From contig NZ_JAKMCM010000005.1 in NCBI RefSeq assembly GCF_022662015.1, positions 270,460 through 334,459 of the forward strand: a stretch of 64,000 nucleotides of DNA, read 5' to 3'. Under the pieces are notes generated by a model. The model did no database searches. It was not told where the DNA came from and was given only the letters and a program-made list of their open reading frames with translations. Each line of letters starts with the position of its first letter. Position 1 is the first letter of the stretch. Positions 46,130 through 55,824 of the stretch are shown piece after piece. The position numbers were made by a program, and so were the translations under genes. The DNA is from Aestuariivivens sediminicola. GTDB lineage: Bacteria; Bacteroidota; Bacteroidia; Flavobacteriales; Flavobacteriaceae.

Positions 46130-46687
46130 ATGAAAAAACCCTTAAGTGTTCTCATTGTGATCCTGCTCACTTCAATCGCCTTTGGACAGGAACGAAGAGT
46201 GGTGTCTACAATTGATTCAACCCAAACGCCTGAATTGGTGCTCATTCAGGAACTGACCGTTAAAGCACCTGTCGATGCTGTTTGGAAGGCCTACACCACG
46301 AAGCAGGGATGGGAAAGCTGGGCCGTGCCATTGGCGGAAGTGGATTTAAAAGTAGGCGGCCGTATCAGATCAAATTATAATAAAAATGGGAAAATTGGGG
46401 ACAGCACCACCATTGTGACCCATATCATTAACTATGTTCCTAATAGACTGCTGACCCTGCAGGCGGAGATTACTGACAATTTCCCGGAATTTATGAAAGA
46501 AGACGCTGAGGACTTTTACAACGTCATCTACTTTGATGCCCTGGACAATGGAGACACCCATATTAAGTCATTTGGAATTGGCTATAAGAATACCCCGAAA
46601 TACCTGGCACTCATGAATTATTTCATTCCGGCAAATGAAAAGACACTCATGAATTTAATAGTCTACCTGGAAAGGGAAGAAGACTAA
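46130..46687 (+). CDS. Secreted SRPBCC (AHSA1-like) domain protein
   Basis: This 185-residue protein has a signal peptide to about 20 (LLTSIAFGQ), followed by an SRPBCC/START-like fold of the Hsp90-ATPase-activator-homologue type: LTVKAPVDAVWKAYTTKQG, then WAVPLAEVDLKVGGRIR. The family binds small hydrophobic ligands in a cavity, and the ligand here is unknown. Export of such a domain is less common than its cytoplasmic form but does occur in flavobacteria. It is followed after 94 bp by an NTF2-like gene in the same direction. Confidence 0.82.
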   Translation: MKKPLSVLIVILLTSIAFGQERRVVSTIDSTQTPELVLIQELTVKAPVDAVWKAYTTKQGWESWAVPLAEVDLKVGGRIRSNYNKNGKIGDSTTIVTHIINYVPNRLLTLQAEITDNFPEFMKEDAEDFYNVIYFDALDNGDTHIKSFGIGYKNTPKYLALMNYFIPANEKTLMNLIVYLEREED

Positions 46688-46781
46688 AACCAGAGTAACT
46701 GGATAGCTATGGCCTTGCAAATGCTGCTTGAATCAGACCATGAACCGCCGCTTAATGGGAATCATTATAAAAATCGCTGAC

Positions 46782-47234
46782 ATGAAAAAACTGTGCTATC
46801 TCCTACTATTGATCTTCACCTTCAACGGCTTTGCTCAGGGCTCCAAGCTTACTGATGAGCAAAAGATTGAACAGGTGATTCACGAGTTTTTTAAGGCTTT
46901 GGAAACCAGGGACACCTTGCTCATGAAACAAACGACCATGGCTGATGCCCAAATCTGGCGCCGGCGGAATAACAAAGCGCCTGTAGAGATCGACATGCGC
47001 TTTCGAAAAGATGATCTCCGGGAAATGCCCTCATATCCCAAACTGAGAGAAGTGCCCCTGAGCTTTGAAATTTTAGTCGGGAATGGTATTGCCATGGCCT
47101 GGGTGCCTTATCGGTTTTGGATAGAAGATGCATTTTCACATTGTGGGACCGATGCCGTCACCCTCTTTGAAGTCGAAGGAGAATGGAAGATTATAAGTAT
47201 GGCCTATACTGTCGAAACAGAAAACTGTGATTAA
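46782..47234 (+). CDS. Secreted NTF2/SnoaL-like protein
   Basis: The start chosen is the ATG at 46782, which begins a clean signal peptide (MKKLCYLLLLIFTFNGFAQ); an upstream in-frame ATG at 46728 would add 18 residues without a signal. The mature part of about 130 residues begins with EQVIHEFFKALETRDTLLMKQ and ends with FEVEGEWKIISMAYTVE, the typical cone-shaped NTF2-like fold of SnoaL-type proteins. Role and ligand are unknown. Its stop is 3 bp before the next start, so it is probably cotranscribed with the endonuclease-type gene. Confidence 0.8.
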   Translation: MKKLCYLLLLIFTFNGFAQGSKLTDEQKIEQVIHEFFKALETRDTLLMKQTTMADAQIWRRRNNKAPVEIDMRFRKDDLREMPSYPKLREVPLSFEILVGNGIAMAWVPYRFWIEDAFSHCGTDAVTLFEVEGEWKIISMAYTVETENCD

Positions 47235-47237
47235 CCT

Positions 47238-48134
47238 ATGAAAACACTACGGGCTGTCATGCTTCTAACACTGCTTTTCTCTGCTCCTCTTTGGGCTCAG
47301 GAGAAAATCAAGGTCATGAGCTATAACGTGTTGGAGGGTCTTGGGAATGCGGAAAGCTATGGCGAAGGCCGGCATGAGCGTTGTGTCAACTGGCTCAGCG
47401 AACAAAAGGCGGAAGTGATTGCGCTGCAGGAACTGTATAGAAGTGAAGCACAATTGGCTGCCGATGCCAAAGCATGGGGGCATCCCTATTACGCCAAGGC
47501 TGGTCCGATCGGGCTGACGTCCAAAGCACCCATAGAAGTTATAAAAACCTATAAAGAGGGTTTCTGGCACGGGCTTTTGCATTGCAGGACCTATGGCATT
47601 GATTTTTTTGTGGTGCATCTCAGCCCGGCCGAATGGAGGTATCGCAGGAGGGAAGCTGAACGTATTAAGGGCATTGTCGATTCTGTAAAGCAAACAACGG
47701 ACCGTTACGTGCTGTTGGGGGATTTCAATGCGCATTCCCCTTTCGATGCCGAACTGTACAAACAACATCCCGAGTTAATCGAAAAATATAAGAAGGGTGC
47801 TCAGCATAATTCCAGTCCGAATCTGGCGGGGGATTATCCCGATTACAGTGTGATGTCTGCTTTCTATTCTTTTCCTTTAATTGATGTTACCGAGCGCTTC
47901 GTACCATGGTATAATCGAAAAACATTTCCAAGTCCGATTCTCATTGGTGTCTGGCGCACCGCGGGGAACATTGGCCGCACCCCCGAACGCATCGATTACA
48001 TACTCACCAGCCCGGAGATGAGCTTAAAGTGTAAAGGCGTCACCATACATAACTATGAAGCCACCGATTTTATTTCTGACCATTATCCTATAGAGGGCGT
48101 ATTTGAAATTGAGAAAGCCAATACATCAGAATAA
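47238..48134 (+). CDS. Secreted endonuclease/exonuclease/phosphatase family protein
   Basis: This 298-residue protein has a signal peptide to about 20 (LLFSAPLWAQ). It has the family motifs MSYNVLEG (Asn30), ALQELY (Glu65), VVHLSP, LLGDFNAHS (Asp near 160), ERIDYIL, and the terminal SDHYPI with the catalytic His. The family cuts phosphodiester or phosphomonoester bonds in nucleic acids, inositol phosphates or lipids; the exported form suggests a periplasmic or external substrate. It follows the NTF2-like gene by 3 bp. Confidence 0.9.
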   Translation: MKTLRAVMLLTLLFSAPLWAQEKIKVMSYNVLEGLGNAESYGEGRHERCVNWLSEQKAEVIALQELYRSEAQLAADAKAWGHPYYAKAGPIGLTSKAPIEVIKTYKEGFWHGLLHCRTYGIDFFVVHLSPAEWRYRRREAERIKGIVDSVKQTTDRYVLLGDFNAHSPFDAELYKQHPELIEKYKKGAQHNSSPNLAGDYPDYSVMSAFYSFPLIDVTERFVPWYNRKTFPSPILIGVWRTAGNIGRTPERIDYILTSPEMSLKCKGVTIHNYEATDFISDHYPIEGVFEIEKANTSE

Positions 48135-48317
48135 AGAGCATCACCTACCTGTCCATGAACAGATCAAGACAATTTATGAATACAGGTAAAACTTGGACCC
48201 ATAGTTATAAATCTTAAAAGACGGAGAATATATCCAGTTTTATCTTTAAAAGATAGTTTGGGACAATCATCATAAAAGTCTTCCATTAATTTAATGAAAG
48301 TTTAAAATCCAATTATT

Positions 48318-48857
48318 ATGAAAACGATTAAAACACCTCCCACAACACTGGCAATTATAATTTTGGGGATGCTATTATTCCCCATCGTTATGAATGCACA
48401 GACCAAAACCAAAAAAATAAAAACCTATAAAGTTTGGATTACAATGTTAGATGGTTCGGAAGAAAAAGGTATGCTCTATTCGGCCGATGAGGAGTTCCTT
48501 AAAATATCAAAAGCTAACACTTTGGACGAATCAAATGTAACGGCAATTCATGTCGGCACTATTGATGTAATTAAGATTAGAAGAAAGGGTAAAGTGGGAA
48601 AAGGCGCTTTGATAGGCGGTCTATCGGGTATCGGAGCAAGTGTGTTAATAGGAGCTACAACGGATGACGATAATTTTTTTACAAGAGAGGAGTCAGCCGC
48701 AATAGCAGGGATTGTATTGGTGCCCTTAGGTACGGGAATAGGCGCCTTAACCGGAACAAAAAGGGAATTGATTCCTGTAAATGGTAATTTAAATAATTAT
48801 CTGCGTTGGTTGAAAATCATTCAAAGCTATTCCTTGAAGTCAAATGCTAATGAATAA
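48318..48857 (+). CDS. Hypothetical protein with glycine-rich membrane segments
   Basis: This 179-residue protein has an N-terminal hydrophobic segment (LAIIILGMLLFPIVMNAQ) that looks like a signal peptide. A small beta-domain follows (VWITMLDGSEEKGMLYSADEEFL), then a glycine-rich stretch (KGALIGGLSGIGASVLIG and IVLVPLGTGIGALTGT) like glycine-zipper membrane segments. It resembles small proteins common in Bacteroidota with a domain of unknown function and such a zipper. It ends 30 bp before the convergent hydrolase gene. No enzymatic role can be proposed. Confidence 0.75.
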   Translation: MKTIKTPPTTLAIIILGMLLFPIVMNAQTKTKKIKTYKVWITMLDGSEEKGMLYSADEEFLKISKANTLDESNVTAIHVGTIDVIKIRRKGKVGKGALIGGLSGIGASVLIGATTDDDNFFTREESAAIAGIVLVPLGTGIGALTGTKRELIPVNGNLNNYLRWLKIIQSYSLKSNANE

Positions 48858-48887
48858 AATGAGGTGTAAACAAAAAAAAAGAGCGCA

Positions 48888-49844
48888 CTAGTCAGTCAAT
48901 TGATAATCCCTCCAGGAGTTGCCGAAATCCGCGTTGACAATCCATGACGCCGTATGCTTATCCTTGGGATACTCGAAGAAGGCATGGATCAGTTTGGTGT
49001 CATTGTCGCCAAGCCAGCCGTCTTCAATTTTGAGTTTTGACAACGTGACGCCATCTGCCTGCAGTCGCAATGGCATGAGGGTTGAAAAATAGGCCCTGGT
49101 CAAATCGAAGGAGTTGTCAAGCGACCAGAAATGATCGGCTTCCGGCTCAATAGCATAGCCCCAGTTACCATTCAAGGCCCTGTTCTTTAGAACGGCCTCG
49201 ATCATATGTTCCTTGCGCGACTCTAAATCATTATTTCCAATCAGCATTAACCCGGGGACGTCCACATATATTTGATTGTTACCACCAACGGCGCCCCCTC
49301 TGATATTGGTGAATCCAATAACGCGCTCCGGCTTATACTGCGCAAAATAATAAGAGTAGACGCCTCCGGCGGAAAATCCCGTCATGAGCATAGGTAAGTT
49401 CCGCAATGCATTCAAACGATGGCGCTGCATAATGGTATCGATCGCTTTGAGCATGGCGTCGCCACTGCCGTTGGTCGCATCGGCATAATGCCCTTCGGCA
49501 TTGCCATAATGCTTGAAATTTATGCCCACTATACCAAGTCGCTCTGAAACGGCGTAGTCCTGCCATTCAGAATCATTGGGAATGCCTAATGAACTTGTAT
49601 TCGACCCGCGGAGTACCACCAAAAGCGCTTTCAGGTTTTCTGCCGCTTCCGGAATCCATAATCTGAACTCCGCAACCTCGAAATTATCTTCTATAGTCGG
49701 TCTTACGCTATAGGTCCAATCATCTAAAAACACCCCAATGGGCTCCGGTTCAATCGGTATACCCTGGCTGGGGGCATCCTGATGGTCAGAACAACTCAGA
49801 ACAGCTACCAAAATACCTGCGGAACACAATGCTTTTAATGTCAT
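48888..49844 (-). CDS. Lipoprotein alpha/beta hydrolase
   Basis: The start chosen is the ATG at 49844 because it opens a lipoprotein signal (VAVLSC, lipid Cys at 18); an ATG 18 bp upstream adds six residues. The hydrolase core has the nucleophile elbow GFSAGG (Ser158), a candidate acid in LIGNNDLESR, and His in EADHFWS. It resembles the esterase/PHB depolymerase-type (feruloyl esterase-like) hydrolases. The substrate is unknown; an ester on a glycan is possible but not shown. Confidence 0.82.
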   Translation of the reverse strand: MTLKALCSAGILVAVLSCSDHQDAPSQGIPIEPEPIGVFLDDWTYSVRPTIEDNFEVAEFRLWIPEAAENLKALLVVLRGSNTSSLGIPNDSEWQDYAVSERLGIVGINFKHYGNAEGHYADATNGSGDAMLKAIDTIMQRHRLNALRNLPMLMTGFSAGGVYSYYFAQYKPERVIGFTNIRGGAVGGNNQIYVDVPGLMLIGNNDLESRKEHMIEAVLKNRALNGNWGYAIEPEADHFWSLDNSFDLTRAYFSTLMPLRLQADGVTLSKLKIEDGWLGDNDTKLIHAFFEYPKDKHTASWIVNADFGNSWRDYQLTD

Positions 49845-50073
49845 GAGGACCTCAAGATACAAATTTAGATGTCATCTTTTAAAAGCTGGAATGCGAAATG
49901 TGATGATTACTAAAACCTTCAAAATAGGAAATGTATATACACGGGAATAAATGGATTGAATGCATGGAACGCACCCCAGCATCATAGGATCCAATACTAT
50001 GGGCATGTGCTGATATTTATCATTGCCTTCCAAATCTTTTAAAATTAAATTTATACCATAAGCACATAGTATC

Positions 50074-50928
50074 ATGAGACGTAAACTGTTATTTGCTACC
50101 GATTTTTCAAAAAATGCATGGCAGGCATTACTTTATGCATTGGAATTATATCAAAAGGCGTATTGCGATTTTTATATACTTCATGTATTCTCTTTAAAAG
50201 GGGATCCCATAAAGCGTCTCATAGCCATGGAGCCGGGTAGCGAGGCCTATGAAACGGCTAAGTTGGAGGCTCAGGACAGTTTGGCGAAGTTAGCCGATAA
50301 GCTCGCATTGAAAGAGTATCACAATCCAAAACATCATTTTGAGTACCTCTGTAGATTTGGCACCGTGGTCGAAGTCATAAAAAATGTTGTCGAGGAAAAG
50401 GATATCGATATGGTAATTATGGGCAGCAAGGGAACATCTGCATCAAAATCAAAGATCCTGGGGAGCGTCTCAATAGATGTCATGGAAAAGGTAAGAAACT
50501 GTCCTGTACTTGTAGTCCCCGAAACCGCAAAACATGTTTTGCCGAAGGAAATCGTCTTTCCGACCAGTTATAAGACACACTATAAAAGAAGGGAGCTTCA
50601 ATATTTGATCGCTATAGCCAAGACATGTGATGCCGCAGTTCGCATATTACATATGGCTAAAACGGATCATTTGAGTGATACACAACAAAGCAACAAAGCG
50701 CTTTTGGAAGACTACTTTCAAGATATTCCACATAGCTATCACAGGCTGAGTCATACCGATGTTCCAACCGCCACGAATTGTTTTGTTGAAAGCAGAGCAA
50801 GCGATATGGTGGCCTTTATTAACAAAAAGCATGCTTTTTTTGGGAGCATCCTCACACATCCACTGGTAAAGGAGATAGGATACGATACTAAAGTGCCGCT
50901 TTTGATAATGCACGACTTGAGAAATTAA
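50074..50928 (+). CDS. Universal stress protein, two tandem domains
   Basis: This 284-residue cytoplasmic protein has two UspA-like domains. The first begins RKLLFATDFSKNAWQALLYAL and carries the nucleotide-binding pattern G-2x-G-9x-G-S (MGSKGTSASKSKILGS), so it probably binds ATP. The second domain (about 165-284) lacks a clear copy of the pattern. It is followed 13 bp later by a small gene, probably a stress or redox operon. A plausible role is in nucleotide-sensing stress response; the partner is unknown. Confidence 0.9.
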   Translation: MRRKLLFATDFSKNAWQALLYALELYQKAYCDFYILHVFSLKGDPIKRLIAMEPGSEAYETAKLEAQDSLAKLADKLALKEYHNPKHHFEYLCRFGTVVEVIKNVVEEKDIDMVIMGSKGTSASKSKILGSVSIDVMEKVRNCPVLVVPETAKHVLPKEIVFPTSYKTHYKRRELQYLIAIAKTCDAAVRILHMAKTDHLSDTQQSNKALLEDYFQDIPHSYHRLSHTDVPTATNCFVESRASDMVAFINKKHAFFGSILTHPLVKEIGYDTKVPLLIMHDLRN

Positions 50929-50941
50929 ATAGTATAGACAT

Positions 50942-51352
50942 ATGAAAACAGGAATTTGGATTGATAAGAAAGAAGCCATTATAGTGTCCCTTAACCATGA
51001 GGACGTACGATTAAACACCATAAGCTCCGAGATAGAATTCTTTAATGTACATGGTGGTTCCGGTACGCGCCTCAAAGGAGGGCCACAGGATGTTGTTCAG
51101 GATCGCAAATATCTGGAACGCGAGAAACATCAGACAAAAAGATATTTTGATGCCGTTATTCAGGATATCGAAAGTGCCGATGCCATTGTAATTTTTGGTC
51201 CTTCAGAAATGGGTCAAAAGCTACACAAAGAAATGGAATTGAACCATCCTCTTTTGGCAGCTAAAGTTGCTGAGGTGGCCAGGGCCGATAGTATGACTGA
51301 AAACCAGATGATAGCCTGGGTGAAATCTTTCTTCAAGAGCCACAGGCATTAG
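50942..51352 (+). CDS. Small protein, possible eRF1-domain-like family, partner of the stress protein
   Basis: This 136-residue cytoplasmic protein starts with the strands MKTGIWIDKKEAIIVSL and later has IESADAIVIFGPSEMGQKLHKEME, a pattern like the eRF1 domain 3-like and host-attachment-type proteins. The middle is rich in charged residues (QDRKYLEREKHQTKRYF). I do not recognise a catalytic site. It is 13 bp downstream of the universal stress protein gene. Pairing with a USP suggests a stress role, perhaps in translation or ribosome state; this is inference. Confidence 0.7.
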   Translation: MKTGIWIDKKEAIIVSLNHEDVRLNTISSEIEFFNVHGGSGTRLKGGPQDVVQDRKYLEREKHQTKRYFDAVIQDIESADAIVIFGPSEMGQKLHKEMELNHPLLAAKVAEVARADSMTENQMIAWVKSFFKSHRH

Positions 51353-51501
51353 GCCATGCAATGCTATTTATGGGCCTGGAGGCGGGAATAATCTATTGGT
51401 AGCATTGATTTTCCAATGGATATAAAAGGGCTGTGGAACGACAGAACACGGTGTGGTCCGTTGTGATGGAAGCCGTCTATAGAACAGTATGAGCTGGTGC
51501 C

Positions 51502-52290
51502 TTAAAGTGCATTTATATAGTCCCTCCAATCGCGTAGTAGTTCTGATTCGGTCACTTCCAGTGCATGGAGGAGATCTTTAAGGTTGTTGTATCTCAATAG
51601 GCTTGACAATTTTTCCCTTCCGAATCTGGCATCCAGATACATGACCACCGTCCCTGAAAGCCCATATCTTAATTTCCCTGACCAAAATGTACTCAAGGTA
51701 TCTGGAATTTCATTTCTCAAAAGCGCATTTTTTACTTCGGAAACTCTGGTCGCGTCGCATTGACCGGAAGCATATGTAGCCAGGCCCTCCACAAACCAAT
51801 CCATTCCGGTTAGGTCACTGAAATCAGGGCTCACATTTCGTTGCCCATGAAAAACATGTACTAATTCGTGGGTTATCAGTCTTTGGGTATGGATAGGATT
51901 CGAATAGGAATGTTCACAGGCAAGGCTGTCCCATTGTTTTGGTGAGATGATATCGAGTTTTGCGGCAGTACCACTGGCAACCATCCAACATTGAGACTTA
52001 AAATCAGGCATGCCCCAGTCCTGCTGCCACGTGCTGTCCAATGATACACGGGAGGGGTGAATATTGATATAAAAATGATCTTTAAATGGACTCTGGAAAA
52101 ACGCCTCAACCCTCCTTTTTCCCTTGGTAAAATAGGTTTCATATTCCTTAATATTGTGTTGGTCCAAAAGGGTATAAGACACATGATATCCACCCTGCTC
52201 ATAAGTGTTCCATATATCCCTCTGACTGTGACAGCTCAGGAATAACAGCCCTAAAAATAATATACAGATGGTTTTTAATTTTATGTGCAT
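51502..52290 (-). CDS. Lipoprotein metallopeptidase (gluzincin, peptidase_MA-like)
   Basis: The start chosen is the ATG at 52290 since it begins a lipoprotein signal (LGLLFLSC, lipid Cys at 20); an ATG 63 bp upstream would add 21 hydrophilic residues. The 262-residue protein has HELVH (141-145), and the third ligand candidate Glu168 is in WFVEGLATYASG, the gluzincin arrangement of peptidase_MA-like proteins. The gap of 23 residues between the motifs is normal. It probably cleaves peptides at the envelope; the substrate is unknown. Confidence 0.85.
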   Translation of the reverse strand: MHIKLKTICILFLGLLFLSCHSQRDIWNTYEQGGYHVSYTLLDQHNIKEYETYFTKGKRRVEAFFQSPFKDHFYINIHPSRVSLDSTWQQDWGMPDFKSQCWMVASGTAAKLDIISPKQWDSLACEHSYSNPIHTQRLITHELVHVFHGQRNVSPDFSDLTGMDWFVEGLATYASGQCDATRVSEVKNALLRNEIPDTLSTFWSGKLRYGLSGTVVMYLDARFGREKLSSLLRYNNLKDLLHALEVTESELLRDWRDYINAL

Positions 52291-52636
52291 TGTCAATTCT
52301 GTCCTTTTTTGCCCGGGGCTAGCGGTTCGTGTATGGTTGTTTGCGTAATTCATTTGTTAGTTGAATATAATAAAAAATGGAATAGGAGCTGATTGGAATG
52401 CTTTAGGAGTTTGTGGGATCTTTTTACCCTTTATTTAATTTCAACTCTGTTCTTTAGTATCATTTAGGAACTGTTCTTTATTTCTGTAATTCATAATGAT
52501 GGTATTGCGAGAAAAAAGTGTTCAAGGATAAATTGAGCTAACAGAGTATTAATAACTTTAGGTCAACAGTTGATTTGTTATTGGGAGTCCTTGAATACGT
52601 TTTGCTTATATTTATTTTGGAATTAAACAACGACAT
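52291..52636. other. Divergent intergenic region, 346 bp
   Basis: It lies between the metallopeptidase gene (minus) and the phosphodiesterase gene (plus). It is AT-rich, with a candidate promoter at 52591-52620 for the latter. No small gene was recognised. Confidence 0.55.
52591..52620 (+). promoter_or_regulatory. Candidate Bacteroidota promoter for the phosphodiesterase gene
   Basis: TTG at 52591-52593 is followed by 19 bp and then TATTTTGG (52613-52620), close to the TAnnTTTG -7 box with one mismatch. The spacing of 19 bp is that of the Bacteroidota sigma-ABfr consensus. The start codon at 52637 implies a very short leader of about 10 nt. Confidence 0.4.
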
Positions 52637-53431
52637 ATGAATTTAACAACCAGATTTCTATTGACCGCAGTATTGGTTTTAAGTTTTACAGCAGCTCATG
52701 CCCAAACAAAAATAATTGCGCATCGCGGATTTTCAAGTATAGCTCCTGAAAATACGCTTGTTGCTTTTCAAAAGGCGATAGATTGCAAGGCCGAATACTT
52801 TGAGTTGGATGTTCATAAAACCAAGAATGATTCCATTGTTGTCATTCACGATGCCTCCGTTGACAGAACCAGTTCCAATAACAGGACGGGTACCGTTGCA
52901 AAAATGGACTATAGCGATTTAGCAACGGTTAAAGTTGGTTATAGTGAGAAATTTGGCAATACCTACGAAAATGAAAAGATTCCAACCTTAAGGGAAGCGC
53001 TTCAATTGGCTAAGGGTAAAATTAAGGTCTGCATTGAAATAAAAGTTTTTGGGGTTGAAGAGGAGATTCTTAACATTATAAATGACCTTGGCGTAAAAGA
53101 TGAGGTCATATTATTTTCTTTTTATTACCAGGTATTAGACAGGGTAAGGCAACTTGACAAGACTATTCCCATTCTTTTTCTGATAAATAAGGCAGATGAA
53201 AAGACCATAGATTATGCTAAGACTATTAAATCAGATGCTATTGGAGTTGGTAATAACACTACCGTTACAAAAGCGTTTCTCGATTTTGCGCATACTAATG
53301 GGATTGAAGTGTGGAAATGGACAGTCAATGAAGATCTTGAAATGCAACAATTAATTGATCTTGGATTAGATGGGTTAATCACTGATTTTCCGGATAGGGC
53401 ATTAAAAAAATCTAAGGCTATCAGGAGGTAA
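52637..53431 (+). CDS. Secreted glycerophosphodiester phosphodiesterase
   Basis: This 264-residue enzyme has a signal peptide to about 22 (LSFTAAHAQ). It has the GDPD motifs IAHRGFSSIAPENT (His29, Arg30), FELDVHKT (Glu57, Asp59) and VVIHDASVDRTS (His71, Asp72), and later ICIEIKV-like VCIEIKVFG for metal binding. It cleaves glycerophosphodiesters, such as deacylated phospholipids, to glycerol-3-phosphate and an alcohol in the periplasm. The length is normal for the family. A promoter-like sequence precedes it, and no operon partner follows within 200 bp. Confidence 0.93.
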   Translation: MNLTTRFLLTAVLVLSFTAAHAQTKIIAHRGFSSIAPENTLVAFQKAIDCKAEYFELDVHKTKNDSIVVIHDASVDRTSSNNRTGTVAKMDYSDLATVKVGYSEKFGNTYENEKIPTLREALQLAKGKIKVCIEIKVFGVEEEILNIINDLGVKDEVILFSFYYQVLDRVRQLDKTIPILFLINKADEKTIDYAKTIKSDAIGVGNNTTVTKAFLDFAHTNGIEVWKWTVNEDLEMQQLIDLGLDGLITDFPDRALKKSKAIRR

Positions 53432-53657
53432 ATCTTAAGTAGGAATAGTGTTTACTAAAACCATTGAAACAATGCTGTCTTTATCGTGTTAGAGGCACGA
53501 ACATGGTGAGTACAACACATCACTTAAATTAAACAACCGAAAGCAAACAGGAAGAACCATTTTTACTGATGGTTAGCATTTTTATAGTGCCTTAGGCTTG
53601 CAAAGTAATGGATGCAAACCCTCGAAATCGACAAATGGAGTAAAGCCATCAGGGTCT

Positions 53658-54821
53658 TCAGTTGCCATTAAATCCAAGATAGGTCATAACGGCATCGTTC
53701 CCCTGCCACAGGTTCTCAGGTCTTGGATTTCTACTGTTGAATAATAGCAATTCCTCACGGGGGAGTACGGTAACAAAATCTTCGTTATAACCCTTATCAT
53801 ACGGGATGGCCTTGCTGTTCAATTTTAGGTGATGGGCCATGAAATTGTATACCGCTGTCCTTTTGGAATAGCCATAATCATGCTGTTCCGTAGGAAAATG
53901 AACGTGCTCCAGCTTATGTTCTGCCTGATAGCGTTCATAAACCCTTCTGATATAGGGGTATTCAATCTGCGGCGTGTTCCTTGTCCAGTCGGCACCATCG
54001 GAGATGAGCATTAAAGGTCGTGGTGCGCAGAGGGCCGCGATTTCCACATTATTCGTTTGGTGTCCCTCACTGCGATGTATGGGCATGCCGCTTTCACAGA
54101 CGCATCCACCGAAAAAGTGGGCAGATACCTGAACGACTGGCGCAGACACCTTGATCCTGTCGTCGATTGCAGTTAAAATAAAGGATTGGGTTCCTCCTCC
54201 CGAAGCACCGGTAATACCAATCCTGGTGTTATCAACATCCGGACGGGAGATAAGATAATCGAGCACCCTTTTACTATTCCATGTCTGTAGCAGCAAGGCT
54301 ATTGGAATATCATGATCTACCTGTTTGGATTCGCCGAATCCAACCATATCGTATGCGAAAACAATGGCTCCCATTCGCGCAAGAACCGCAGATCGAATTT
54401 GCATATCTTCTCGCATACGACCATTCTCCCAATGCCCGTGGGGGCATAACAGGGCCGGGTGTTTATCCTTTTGATCCGTGGGTCTGTAGATGTTACCGGT
54501 AATATAGAATCCGGGAAAGCTTTCAATGGCAATATTTTCAACGCTATAACCGTCCATTACCTTCTTATCCCGAATAATGGCATTGAAGTTGCCGGACAGT
54601 TCAGGCATTTTGGAAAGTTGCATGCCCTCAATAATGCCCTGTTTAATTTGATCCGCTCGTTTTTCCCAGGTTGGCAGATCATCCCATTCGGATTTAAACC
54701 TTTTCATCATTACATTGGCTTCATCCTCCGTCCAATAATGTCCCATGCATAACATGGCATCCTGACCGAATACACCTATGCTAAAACATGCGGTTAAAAC
54801 GATACGTATAAAAAGTTGCAT
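53658..54821 (-). CDS. Secreted alpha/beta hydrolase (acetyl xylan esterase/dienelactone hydrolase-like)
   Basis: This 387-residue protein has a signal peptide to about 20 (ACFSIGVFGQ). PALLCPHGHWENGR (122-135) forms the oxyanion region, GASGGG gives Ser207, SDGADW gives Asp275 or Asp278, and EQHDYG gives His314. This is the layout of the carbohydrate esterase-like and abhydrolase_7 family often found in glycan loci. It may remove acetyl or other ester groups from glycans; this is inference. It stands alone, with no close partner in the same direction. Confidence 0.85.
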   Translation of the reverse strand: MQLFIRIVLTACFSIGVFGQDAMLCMGHYWTEDEANVMMKRFKSEWDDLPTWEKRADQIKQGIIEGMQLSKMPELSGNFNAIIRDKKVMDGYSVENIAIESFPGFYITGNIYRPTDQKDKHPALLCPHGHWENGRMREDMQIRSAVLARMGAIVFAYDMVGFGESKQVDHDIPIALLLQTWNSKRVLDYLISRPDVDNTRIGITGASGGGTQSFILTAIDDRIKVSAPVVQVSAHFFGGCVCESGMPIHRSEGHQTNNVEIAALCAPRPLMLISDGADWTRNTPQIEYPYIRRVYERYQAEHKLEHVHFPTEQHDYGYSKRTAVYNFMAHHLKLNSKAIPYDKGYNEDFVTVLPREELLLFNSRNPRPENLWQGNDAVMTYLGFNGN

Positions 54822-55041
54822 TACATTTTATTAGGACAAATTTGCCAAGGGGATACGAACACCTTGAGGTGTACAAGCCATCGGAAATTTATGGTTCTGC
54901 AAACAAGATAGCAAAATTGTAAATATTTGAACGGGTTTCGCTTACACAATAGGCTTTAATTTTTTAAATTCGTTCTATACGGGATAAAGCGCCTTATCGA
55001 TCATCTCGAGCGTAGTGCTTTAGAATAAGAAACCCTAACCA

Positions 55042-55818
55042 ATGATAGATCTGTTCTCTCAAGCGGCCTTGATTATTTTCATTTTAGTGACCCTGTTATG
55101 GGTATGGAGTGTTTTTATAAAAAATGTAAGTATTGTAGATATTTTTTGGGGCTTTGGATTTGTGGTTGTGAATGCGTTCTACGTATTCATGTCTGGCGAA
55201 CTGCATGCCAGAAAAATAGTGATTCTGACTCTGGTGACCGTTTGGGGACTTCGGCTTGCCATTTATCTCGCTTACAGAAACATCGGCAAAGGCGAGGATT
55301 TCAGATATCAGGAATTCAGAAGAAGTTATGGCCCCAAACGCTATTGGTGGTTTAGCTTTTTCCAGGTTTTTTTATTACAAGGCGCCTTGATTATGGTGGT
55401 CTCCTTACCCCTTCTAGGCATCAGTTCAGGTCAAAGCAGCGGAGCCCTTAATGTATTGGATTATATAGGGATTTCAGTCTGGCTTGTTGGGTTTGCCTTT
55501 GAGGCCGGCGGCGATTTTCAATTGGCGCGTTTTAAACGTAATTTGAAAAATAAAGGAAAGGTTTTAAATACGGGTTTTTGGAAATACACCAGGCATCCGA
55601 ATTATTTTGGTGACGCCATGGTGTGGTGGGCCTATGCTATTTTGAGCATTGCAGCAGGAAGTTACTGGCTGATCATAGGGTCGATTGTGATGACCTATTT
55701 GATTATTAAGATATCAGGGGTGAGCTTACTTGAAAGAACTTTAAAAGAAACAAAACCGCAATACAGCGATTACATCCAAAAAACAAATGCCTTTTTTCCC
55801 TGGTTTCCTAAAAAATAA
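55042..55818 (+). CDS. DUF1295 family membrane protein (steroid 5-alpha reductase-like)
   Basis: This 258-residue integral membrane protein has about seven hydrophobic segments and the conserved C-terminal block LNTGFWKYTRHPNYFGDAMVWW, where TRHPNYFG binds NADPH in the related reductases and methyltransferases. The family is thought to reduce lipids or steroids or to have related roles; no substrate can be given. A small gene begins 6 bp after its stop and is probably cotranscribed. Confidence 0.88.
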   Translation: MIDLFSQAALIIFILVTLLWVWSVFIKNVSIVDIFWGFGFVVVNAFYVFMSGELHARKIVILTLVTVWGLRLAIYLAYRNIGKGEDFRYQEFRRSYGPKRYWWFSFFQVFLLQGALIMVVSLPLLGISSGQSSGALNVLDYIGISVWLVGFAFEAGGDFQLARFKRNLKNKGKVLNTGFWKYTRHPNYFGDAMVWWAYAILSIAAGSYWLIIGSIVMTYLIIKISGVSLLERTLKETKPQYSDYIQKTNAFFPWFPKK

Positions 55819-55824
55819 ATTGGG

